This document shows positions 23,246 through 33,090 of a DNA stretch of 64,000 nt, in pieces; within the stretch, counting starts at the first letter, position 1; each line of letters opens with the position of its first letter. Source of the stretch: Kalaharituber pfeilii (Eukaryota; Ascomycota; Pezizomycetes; Pezizales; Pezizaceae); the NCBI GenBank assembly GCA_015179045.1, contig WHUZ01000040.1, forward strand, positions 372,001 through 436,000, in the 5' to 3' direction. The notes beneath the pieces are model-generated. The model did not search any database, was not told the DNA's origin, and was given only the letters and a program-made list of their open reading frames with translations. The translations under genes were made by a program, and so were the position numbers.

Positions 23246-23906
23246 TTGTCTTATATAGTACTGAGTTACATCCCTCTTGGCGTACACCGAACCCCTGTCA
23301 GAAAAGACCTTGGTAGCAACCGCGAATGCCATCTTCTTCTTATATAGTACTGAGTTACATCCCTTTTGGCGTACACCGAACCCCTGTCAGAAAAGACCTT
23401 GGTACTAGACAGAAAAATAAGTATTTGGACAGGAGATAAATGCATATTTATGCGCCATGCAGTATTCGGCAGAACCTAGCATATTTTCGTATGCTTGGCT
23501 GGTGATAGCCATAAGACAGTCCCAATTTCGTGATAGGGTGTCCAAATTGATTATGTAAGAAAGTATTTGTACAGCTAACGTGATGAATTTGGACAGCTGA
23601 CATAATGAAGTTGGACTTTTACACCTAATTTTTACTGCCAAGCATACGAAAATATGCTAGTTTCCGCCAAATACCGCGTAGCGCATAATATGCATTATCC
23701 CCTGTCCAAATACTTATTTTTCTGTCTAGTAGCAACCGCGAATGCCATCTTATATCTTATATAGTACTGAGTTACATCCCTCTGTCAGAAAAGACCTTGG
23801 TAGCAACCGCGAATGCCATCTTATCTTATATAGTACTGAGTTACATCCCTCTTGGCGTACACCGAACCCCTGTCAGAAAAGACCTTGGTAGCAACCGCGA
23901 ATGCCG
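23246..23906 (+). repeat. Tandem repeat of a unit of about 80-90 bp, split by a MITE
   Basis: Four units of a sequence running from CTTATATAGTACTGAGTTAC through CCGAACCCCTGTCAGAAAAG to GCAACCGCGAATGCCAT start near 23248, 23338, 23755 and 23826. The third lacks about 20 bp. Unit 2 is interrupted by the MITE at 23405-23729. Confidence 0.88.
23405..23729. mobile_element. TA-flanked MITE (Tc1/mariner type)
   Basis: A 325-bp element with near-perfect terminal inverted repeats of about 29 bp beginning CTAGACAGAAAAATAAGTAT and duplicated TA (23403-23404, 23730-23731). The intact neighbouring tandem units read CTTGGTAGCAACC across the site, giving the empty-site sequence. A nested inverted pair, CATATTTTCGTATGCTTGGC and its complement, lies inside. 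It is non-coding. Confidence 0.92.
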
Positions 23907-24042
23907 AATCAACGTACTGATTGAAATGTACATAAATAATCCTTGGTTTTTTGTTTGTGTACATATTCCTTACCCCTGAAATTTACATATTTCGCATCCC
24001 TACAATCTACATCTTTCTACCATATAAAATATCGATTTTATC

Positions 24043-24216
24043 ATGGAAACATCACGTTGTACCCGTTGCAGGCAAATAAAACCAGTTCAGGATTTCGCAC
24101 GAGCTCGAAATGGAACTTTACGAAAGACTTGCGAGTCATGCTTAGTACGTTTTGATTCTAATGGAGATATACTAAAACTAATGCAATATAGATACGGCAT
24201 AGAAGAACTAGATTAA
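24043..24216 (+). CDS. Helitron N-terminal zinc-finger segment
   Basis: A 57-residue ORF with paired CxxC motifs (CTRC and CESC), the N-terminal zinc-binding module seen ahead of fungal Helitron replicases. A one-base change just before its stop would let the frame continue into the next segment (...VESTIANNQPILPLAF), so it was probably once fused to the replicase and is now separated by a frameshift. Confidence 0.6.
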   Translation: METSRCTRCRQIKPVQDFARARNGTLRKTCESCLVRFDSNGDILKLMQYRYGIEELD

Positions 24217-26743
24217 ATACGAGAGTTGAGTCAACAATAGCAAATAATCAACCAATATTACCTCTTGCCTTTATATCCTCTATACGACGGTGGTGTGATC
24301 TAGATTTAGGGCAAATGAATCAAGAATGTTCATTTTGCAAAGCATTACACTGGAAGGATGAGCGTATACATGGATCAAGTGTAGTTACACCTCGATTTAT
24401 GGGATGTTGCAAGCAAGGAGATATACGTTTAGAGCCATTGCAACCTTTACCACCCTATCTTCATACCTTATTTCATGGAACGGACCAAAGAGCTAAAGAT
24501 TTCCGTAATAATATCCGCAAATATAATACTGCACTTGCTTTTACTTCTATTAAATGTAAACCTGATACCCGTTTACCTGTTACCTTACGTGGAATTCAAT
24601 GCTTTCAGATTCATGGCGAGTTATTTCATATGCAAGGCCCTTTATACCCTACAGAAGATTCAGCTGCACAATATGCACAATTATATTTCTATGATCCTGA
24701 ATATGCAGTACAAATTCAAGAGCAACGTCATGTTATGTTGCAAGCAGAAGTGTTACGGCAGTTGCTGGAGATAATTCGCAATGTAAATCCATTTTTTGAT
24801 ATGTATTTGACTGCAAAAGAGCGTTTGGATCTTATGCAAGATCAAAATGAGGAAGCAAGGATTATTTTAAATCCACGAATGCAGTTAATCATAGAACATG
24901 GGTCAGATAAGCGGCGGGAGAATTTACCAACTAGCAGAGAAATTGCGGTCATTATTCCAGATGAGTATGAAGCTGCAGGATGCCGTGATATAGTGTTAGC
25001 GCACCGTAACACACTTGGTGCACATGGATTTACTACAATTAATCCAAACCATGCTGCTTATATGCCATTACATTATGTTTTAGTATTTCCACATGGAGAA
25101 TCAGGTTATTACTCCTCTTAAAATAATATTTTGTAGTTAATACTAAGGATTTAGGTTGGCATTGGGCATTACAGCTTGAGAATAGAGCAGGAAATTGAAG
25201 TCGCCTCCGTTTACCACAAAGAGCCTATTATCGCTATCGTTTACACTTTCGAAATACTGAGCCTGAGACTTTATTTCGAGCGCAACGATTATTTCAGCAA
25301 TATATTGTTGATGCATGGGCAGTATGCGATCAAAATAAACTATTATGGCTCCGTAATAATCAGAGAGCAATTCGAGCAGATGTGTATAATGGCTTAACGG
25401 ATGCTTTAGGAAGGCAAGTTATGGATATAAGGATGTTAGGGCATCGTATTATTCTACCAAGTAGTTTTACTGGTGGGGATCGTTATATGCAACAGTTGTT
25501 CCAAGATTCGATAGCTATTGTTCGTCATTTCGGCCGTCCTACACTTTTTATTACCTTTACAGCTAATCCGAAGTGGAAAGAGATTACACAAGAGCTATTA
25601 CCTACACAAACTGCTATAGACCGTCCAGACTTGGTTGCAAGAGTTTTTTATCTAAAGCAACAACAGTTACTGTCTGAAATCAAGAATCAACATATTTTTG
25701 GACGTTGTATTGGTTGTGTATGGACAATTGAATATCAAAAACGGGGATTACCACATATGCATCTCTTAGTTTTCCTACATAAGGAAGATCATTTCATATC
25801 TGCAGATCAGATTAATGAAATAATTTCGGCAGAGATTCCCACAAAAGATACACCTACCAATACGGAACTTTGGAATATAGTTACATCAACTATGATCCAT
25901 GGACCATGTGGAATACATAATCCTAATGCTCCTTGCATGACTGCAAAGTATGAAAACGGTCCGAAAACATGCTCCAAAAAATATCCACGTTCATTTCAGG
26001 AGGAAACAGTTATTCGTGAAGATGGATACCCTTTATATAGGCGACAAAATAATGGTACAACTTTTTCAGTACCATTATCAGGTGAACAACGGGTTACAAT
26101 TGATAATCAGTGGATTGTACCATATAATCCATATTTATCTTGGCATTATAAGGCACATATTAATGTGGAGGTATGTGCTACAGTCAAAGCAGTTAAGTAC
26201 ATCCATAAGTATATCTATAAAGGGTCAGACCGAACAACATTACAGCTCGATACGGAAGATGACGAAATTAAACGATACCTGCAAGGACGTTATATTGGCC
26301 CAACGGAAGCGATATGGCGCCTTTTCGAGTACGATATGCATGAAGAATCCCCACTGGTCATACATTTAGCAATACACCTCCCTGGTGAGCAACCAGTATA
26401 CTTTACGGAGAATGCAACAGCAGAAACCTTGGCAAACCAATTAAGTACTAGCTGTACAACATTAATGGGCTATTTTCAAGCTAATCAAGATATGCCAAAT
26501 GCCCGACAATACCTTTATCAGGAGTTTCCATCACATTTTGTATGGAATCAACCTTTACGGAAATGGACACCACGACAACGAGGCATTGCAATTGGCCGTA
26601 TCTATCACTGCAATCCTTTTATGGGTGAAAAGTACTATTTACGCCTATTATTAACTGTTGTGCGAGGTGCAAAACGCTTTGAGGAATTACGCACTGTCCG
26701 TAATATTCAATATCCAACCTTTCGAGGGCCTGTCAGGCATTAG
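24217..26743 (+). pseudogene. Helitron replicase (Rep, HUH) segment, with intron and nonsense codon
   Basis: Rolling-circle initiator domain. A CxxC/HW/CC zinc region (CSFCKALHW... FMGCCKQGD) leads into the Helitron-like N domain. A 50-nt intron (25105-25154, GTTATT...TTTAG with TACTAA at 25141) exactly restores HGESGWHWALQLENRAGN. A TGA at 25196-25198 then interrupts the frame. After that come AVCDQNKLLWLRNNQ, the HUH motif GLPHMHLLVFL and the tyrosine motif KYIHKYIYKGSDR with two candidate catalytic tyrosines. Near 26728 a one-base loss shifts the frame into the helicase. Apart from these lesions the sequence is well preserved, suggesting recent inactivation. Confidence 0.85.
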
Positions 26744-28533
26744 GACTTCTGGAGGATGATAATGAATGGGTGGAATATTTTACAGAGGCAGCTTTATTTG
26801 GAAAAGGAGGATCGTTACGTACATTATTTGCAACAGCTCTTCTTTATGGAAATGTTACAGATCCAAAAGCTCTATGGGACCGTTTTTGCAACCATATCTG
26901 TGATGATTTGATGTTTTTTCTAAGTGAAAACTCGCATCTACTTCCACCAGATCTACAAGACTCTTTTCACTTTGATTATGGTCTATATCTGTTCAATCAG
27001 ATATTGCTACAGCAAGGACGCTGTTTAACAAATTTCCAAATACCACTTCCGGTTCTGCAATGGAATACATTCAGTGAAAATTCCATACTTGCAGATGAAT
27101 TACAGTATAATACAGAGCAAGAGGCAACATTATATGAGCAACGGTATGAAATGCTAAATTCTGACCAGAAACATGCATTTGATACAATTATATATGCAAT
27201 AGAGAATGGTTTTCCTGCCCATTTTTTCTTACAGGGACCTGCAGGGACCGGAAAAACATTTCTCTATAATGTACTATGCAACTACCTCCGTTCTAAGGGT
27301 AAAATAGTACTTTGCGTGGCTTCATCTGGAATTGCAGCTCAATTACTTCCTGGCGGACGTACTTCACATTCCCGGTTCAAAATTCCGTTAGTGTTAAACG
27401 AGTTTTCAACATGCTCCATCAAGCGCGATTCTCCTTTAGCAGCATTATTGAGAGAAACAAGCCTTATTATTTGGGATGAGGTACCTATGCAGAATAAACG
27501 CTGCTTTGAAGCAGTTTCTCGAACACTTAATGATATTTGTGGTACTTCTGATAATGCTTTATTCGGAAATATTCCAATTATTACTGGTGGGGATTTTGCG
27601 CAAATTTTACCAGTGGTTCCGAAGGGTAATAGGGCTGCAATTGTTAATGCATGTCTTCAACGTTCCGTTTTATGGCCGCATTTTCAACAACTCTTCTTAA
27701 CTAAGAATATGCGAGTCCGTGAAGGTACAAATAATGCAGAATTCAGTTCTTGGTTAGGTCAACTATCCTATAATCCTGAATTGCGAGGTCACATTTCATT
27801 ACCTTCATATATTGAGGCTGAACGGTCAATTTCGGAGTTTTGCAACCATGTATTTCCGAAAAACCTTTTGGACAGTGCACCTTTAGACCTTAACACCTTC
27901 AATGGACGAGCAATCTTGACTTTACGGAATGATACAGTCACCGAATTTAATGAACTTCTTATTCAACATATACCAGGTGATATGCGGACCTTCTTTGCAG
28001 TTGACAACATTGATCAAAGTGAAACGGACATCGATACATATCCTGCAGAATATTTACAGACGTTAAATCTAGCTGGATTACCTCCATCCCAACTAAATCT
28101 CAAAGTTGGTGCACCAATAATTCTATTACGGAATCTAGATCCTAAGCAGGGCCTATGTAACGGAACTCGCATGACTATTACTCAACTCGGACATCGTTGT
28201 ATCGAAGCGCAAATCCTTAATGGTGACTTTATAGGTCAGCGTCGCCTATTACCTCGCATCAAACTCTCAACAACAGAAGGAGAACTTCCATTTATACTGA
28301 TGCGAAAGCAATTTCCTATCCGTTTATGTTTTGCAATGACAGTTAATAAGGCGCAAGGGCAGTCATTAGATGTTGTTGGAGTAGATTTACGTATGCCTGC
28401 ATTTACACATGGCCAGTTTTATGTTGCAATGTCTCGCATTACAGATGTAAATAATTTGATGGTTTTATGGTCTGAAAACGGACCCATGGTTACAGAAAAT
28501 ATTGTATATCCTGAAGTATTACTACAACCATAG
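26728..28533 (+). pseudogene. Helitron PIF1-type helicase segment
   Basis: Superfamily-1 (PIF1-like) helicase half of RepHel, expected to unwind the displaced strand during rolling-circle transposition. Motifs in order: GPAGTGKTFLYN (Walker A), LIIWDEVPM (Walker B), GGDFAQILPVV (motif III), VNKAQGQSLDVV and HGQFYVAMSRI (motifs V/VI). It is open from about 26728 to the stop at 28533, ending VYPEVLLQP. It is disconnected from the replicase by the upstream frameshift. An internal methionine at about 26770 could allow separate translation, but that is speculative. Confidence 0.88.
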
Positions 28534-28635
28534 TTAAATAAATAATGTAATACCCCTTTAACAGCAACTTTACAGCATAGCGCGTCACTGCAACGGCCTG
28601 TAACATGCGCTCAAGCCTCGCAGAACCCACACCAC

Positions 28636-28665
28636 CCTCGCGGTCGCGAGGTGGCTACATGCTAG
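28636..28665 (+). repeat. Helitron 3'-terminal hairpin and CTAG end
   Basis: The inverted repeat CCTCGCG-GT-CGCGAGG is followed by TGGCTACATG and then CTAG|T. Its spacing and terminal tetranucleotide fit a Helitron terminator of rolling-circle replication. Confidence 0.65.
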
Positions 28666-29480
28666 TTAGTTTAGTACACTTATGCTGGTACTCTATACTT
28701 AACATGCTCAATTTGCTCGATATCTTATGCACGTACTCAGTATACTCAATGTACTCAATATCTTATATGTACTCAGTACATACAACTCATACTGGCTCAC
28801 TCGGCAGCCGAGTAGGTAGTAGTTGTACATTATTATACTGACTCAGTCACGCCGTACATACAACCCAACCCGGCTCACTCGGCAGCTGAGTAGGGCATGT
28901 TTTATGGCATGACAAATCGACCCGAAACCCGACTCACTTAGAAAAACCGACTCAGAACTCACACCAAGTGCAAACGCTATCATAATGCATCCCAGTATCC
29001 TAACGTTATCTGTACAGCTCTTCGTTCACTATGGTACAAAATTACTATGGCGGGGAGTAAAACTTAACCTCCTACGGGGAGTGGAGGGGAGTAAGTTGTT
29101 CCACCAACGCGTAACTTCGGCAATCAAACGTGCAGTCATGCGTAGAAATATACTCCCCGCTGGTTTATGTGAGGTGAAAAATGTACACCTCAAATGCGCA
29201 TAGGAATGGCTGCACCTACGTAGAGTGCAAATGTACCCTGTATCATTTGAATCTTCTATTCCCTCAACACCACACTTATGAACGTATCACCAAGTCTTGG
29301 CATGTTCAGCAGAAAACCTGATTGGGAGGTGACCATGTGATTATTAGTTTCCTCTACATACAGTAGGTTCTGACTCATGGGTCAGTCAAAGTTGCGATAC
29401 AGACTTCCCACTTTTGAAGCAAATCTTCAATCCAAATAATGCTCAAAGGTACTTTTATGGGCAGGGAAAGAGTAAAGGGT
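28666..29480. other. Intergenic with a diverged direct repeat
   Basis: No gene. A block GGCTCACTCGGCAGCCGAGT at 28792 recurs at 28872 with C/T differences; it is itself palindromic (CTCGGCAGCCGAG). ACTCAGTA-type short repeats lie at 28735-28765. Confidence 0.45.
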
Positions 29481-29489
29481 TCCGGTTAC

Positions 29490-29615
29490 GAGTTAATTTT
29501 CTTTTCTTGTTAGTTTATTTTCTTTTCCCTAAGTATGTATCTAAAATACCCTCGCCATAGCCTTACAGGCGGCATGCGAGTAATGAAATTAAAAAAAAAA
29601 AAATAAAAAAAAATA
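29490..29615 (+). mobile_element. LINE 3' end, family A
   Basis: A 3' UTR-like stretch, then CCTCGCCATAGCCTTACAGG, GGCATGCGAGTAATGAAATT and A/T-interrupted poly(A). The loop stem is GCCT/AGGC instead of GCCC/GGGC, a compensated change. Flanking duplication not resolved. Confidence 0.7.
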
Positions 29616-29639
29616 ATAATAACAATAATAATAATACTC

Positions 29640-31140
29640 AAGTAGCGTAACACTGCAGTGCTATCCACCGCTGAATTCTGCTGTATATTCATCACTGTAT
29701 ATGGGGCTGCTCTCTGCGTGTTTATCGTAGCAACGGGGAAAGAATAAAGAACAAAAACTTGGGCTGACCCTCTTCGAAGGCAGGTTTGGCACTAAACACT
29801 AGTGTATGAAGATCAGTAGTCTAATTGCATTGGATGGGACAGTCTATATGCATTCTATGGCTGCCAATTATCGCCTTGGCATAGGCACAAAGTACTCACA
29901 TTCAGTGCTTAAGGTGCTAACCGCCAGTGCTCGAGGAAGTAAGCACTTGCTGAGAGTACTACCACACTAGTCATTTCACTAGTGTTACCTGCAGCCGTAC
30001 ACTCCCTTTGTGAGTATACGTGACTTCTCCGCCTGCGATTACTTCGGAGGGTAAGAAGTTACCCATATTTTTTGTACTACTGTGGTTCTCAACATTCATT
30101 TCTTTCCTACACATTTATTTCTTCTATTCAAAGTTCAGTTCAGTATTCCTGCCTTCAGTTTTCCTCTATTTTTGCCTATCCCCTACATAGCTTGCCTTTA
30201 TGTTCTTACCGATCATCTCCTACTATATTTAATGCATACATCAGTTGTTCTCGCCTTGCTTGTACATTCGCACTTGCACATACACTCAGCACGGCACTGC
30301 ACAGTACAACTCGAAGTATCCCTTTGAGGCGAATTGCCGAGTGACCTCCCAGCAGATGACCCACGGCTGGTGACCAAAGGTCTGCTGTACCACTGACCCG
30401 CTCATAACGTATTCAAAATAAGAGCCAGTCAATTCATTCTGTTCGGGTCTCTTTGGAGAAGAAATACATTGTAGAGTATATCTTTCAACATTTTACTTGT
30501 GACACTCAACCCGCAGCGAAAGTTACACGGAAGGGTGATTGCGCTAGGAAGAGTTACTAGTAATAGCACTAGCTCGGCTCAGAATAAGCTGTTTAAGTAT
30601 GCAATGCACCTCTTTGGTGCATGACATGCATGTATATGCCAACGTAATATACCGTAATTCTGGTTTAAGTTACCTTCCGCCGTCAAGAATAGCTTGTTAG
30701 AGGACCAAAAAGGGTATCAAGCCTTTCGAGCGCTGTACATATGCGACTTGGAACGGACAATGAATACAGGTCACCCCGGCTGCAATGAGGGCAAGAATCT
30801 GAGCGGTTTTCTTCACTATACCCAGTTTTCACTGGAGCAATGGGTCACGTGCTGGCCCCAAGCTAAGGACGGGGGGAAATGATCAAATGCGGAAATTTGC
30901 AGTGTATGATATTCAGGTCTCAATTGCGATTTCACTTCCTTCCCAGACACCCAATACTAATATCATACCTCCGCAACGCCGCTTTGGATGCCCGGCTCTA
31001 GAGAAATCGAAAGAAATGTCACGCTCGCCAGGAGGTGGGACAGCGCCCAGGAGAAATGACTTTAGAAGACTTATGCGAATTATTTCCTAATCTCGTGGCA
31101 AGCCAATGGCATTATCTTCAATGTCTATGATTTTGAAGCA
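29640..31140. other. Intergenic, nothing recognised
   Basis: About 1.5 kb without a convincing gene; short ORFs near 30072-30344 show no domain. An imperfect AAT/AAC microsatellite borders the left side. Confidence 0.4.
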
Positions 31141-31179
31141 TTCAGGTACACAAAACTTTTTTTTTTTCCCTTTTTTGTA

Positions 31180-31264
31180 TTGAGATACCTTGAATTAAAT
31201 CACCACTATGCTAAGCCCTTAGGGCGGAAAGCGATTAATGATATAAAAAAAAAAAAAAAAAAAA
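31180..31264 (+). mobile_element. Diverged LINE 3' tail, family A
   Basis: CTATGCTAAGCCCTTAGGGC followed by GGAAAGCGATTAATGATAT and poly(A). The inner AGCCC/GGGC stem is kept although flanking bases have drifted. Confidence 0.65.
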
Positions 31265-31878
31265 ACAAGAATTGGCAAAATAGCCAAGTCAGTATGATTA
31301 GGCTTATTGGGTATTGACAAAAGCTGCGTTGTCTGTACTCCTTTCCATTAGTGCGAGATATTGGCAACCGCGGAATATACTTTTTGTAATTGCTTCGAAA
31401 GTGCTTCTGATAGCAATGTTCATATTATACTATATTTCACGAGTGGAGGTAGTTCACCTTGCCATGGTCGTAGTGTTCTAGATTTCGCAATTGCTGATCA
31501 GGTGCAATTATTGCCCGAGATCAGCGATTGATGACCATTTTTTCTGTGACCAGCAACGTTTTCTGCCAACACACTACTTGTTTCGATACGTTTGAGAAAA
31601 GGCAAAATTGGTTGATATTACTCTATGCTTTGGATGTACAGATAGTACTTGCATCTGGCACATTGTTCCGAGCTATTCGGGCAGACTGCCGTCAACCAAA
31701 CATCGTGGTTGAGAAGTGGGTGTATTCAGTCGGGTATCCGCCCGAGAGATGAGCATTGAATTCCGGAAACCGTGGTCTGCACTAGGGTTTTTGGCTGAGT
31801 GAGTATCTAGTAAGTACCGCGATTGTATGCATGCTGCAGAGAAACTGCAAGCGAGGGATCCCAAGCCAATATATACTA

Positions 31879-32318
31879 CAGTTACACCTTGCTATACCGG
31901 ACGATCAAAATGCAACACTTTCTGTCCGGTTTAACCTAGCGTCCTGTATAATTTTACAGGGGTGCCTGTCAGCGGGGTAAAGAACTCAGTAAGCCAATTG
32001 AGAGATACAATGTGCCTGGAGACTGGTATTCCAGCTGGGTATTCTCAATCTCCCAAGATATCACAGAATTTTGAATATTGAATTCAAGTTACTGAGAATA
32101 CTGCAATAATACCAGTATAACACACAGAAGGTACAAAATAAGGTTCATGGTTGAGGCGTTCGTCCAGTTCAGCTAGTTAGTTTGTTTGTAATTTGAATTT
32201 AAAAGTCTATAGTTTTGTTCTCCGGTCCAGTTTAACTGGGTGTCCGGTATAGCTAATTTTTTTTCTATGTGAATTGCAGAAACCGTCAAGGGTCGTCGGG
32301 TATAGCAAAGTATAACTG
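31879..32318. mobile_element. TA-flanked MITE, pogo/Tigger-like
   Basis: A 440-bp non-coding element with inverted ends (CAGTTACACCTTGCTATACC and its diverged complement) flanked by TA (31877-31878, 32319-32320). Internal TCCGGTTTAACC and GTCCGGTATAGC blocks resemble the repeated subterminal motifs of Tigger/pogo elements. Confidence 0.85.
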
Positions 32319-32408
32319 TAAAGGCGACCCCGGATCTACACAACTGTTGGAATAGGCGGCTTTTGCAATGTTTCGAGTGAAGTTATTCGGTTACTTTAAC
32401 CAAGAAAC

Positions 32409-32642
32409 ATGCTTAGGTTTTGCAGCGCTTTTGAGGCTACTTTTGCGGCTATCTGTTTGACGTACCTTAACTTCAACGAACTAGCTCACCATGGTACGTC
32501 AGAAGATGATCTTGAGCAACCTAAGAAAGACTTTCCGCTTTTAGGATATGCAAACGCCCAGTCATCGCCAGAATTTTGTATCAAAAATCGTTTCCCGCAC
32601 AAGTTACAATTGTTGGCCTGCCTATATATAAGCATAAAATGA
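32409..32642 (+). pseudogene. Relic of an NLR, post-NACHT region
   Basis: A short plus-strand frame reads AAICLTYLNFNELAHHG... FPLLGYA, matching ATTCLTYLNFNKIGLPC... FSFLEYA of the receptor at 33091-37206. It is in the opposite orientation and only about 50 residues are recognisable, so it is a remnant of a related receptor. Confidence 0.65.
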
Positions 32643-33090
32643 TCCAGTGGGCAATTCCAACATTCATTACCCTGCGTGGGATATCTTGTTCTGTGTACAC
32701 ATGAACCACAACAAGCGCACTCAAATTTTCCGAAGTCACTCCATCTCACCTAAGCAATTGTCCGTCACTTAGATCTGTTATTGCTGCACCGCCATGAAAT
32801 ATCTGAGGTTCGAGCTCGGCGTTCTCTGAGGGCTCCCAATCGTGGCTCACTATCTCAGAGAAGTATACCAAAGTCGGGGTGATTAAATTTATAGTATGGA
32901 AAAAATGCGACCGGCATCATCCTGTGCCCAAGAGCGTTGCAAGTGTGGGAGTATTGCATTACTACTGTAGGGTAGAAAAATACAAGAAGTACAGTTTAAT
33001 AATGAAAAAGAAACGTACAAAAAGCCAGATTGTCTGTGCACAGAAGAACGAGAGAAATAAATGCAACTATCTCAAATCAAACTTGATAAT

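Larger units (their letters stand above)
23990..28665 (+). mobile_element. Helitron (rolling-circle transposon) with nearly complete RepHel
   Basis: The element contains a zinc finger, HUH replicase and PIF1 helicase in the usual Helitron order. The 3' end is likely CTAG at 28662-28665 followed by T, preceded 10 bp upstream by the hairpin CCTCGCGGTCGCGAGG (28636-28651); a CTRR end plus a hairpin is the Helitron signature. The 5' end (TC, about 23988-24006) is only a guess. Base composition is AT-rich relative to the neighbouring LINEs. Confidence 0.82.

Noticed and set aside
23246..23906. CRISPR-like array
   Set aside because: Only four long units of 80-90 bp without unique spacers, in a eukaryotic setting; it is a tandem repeat with a MITE inside.
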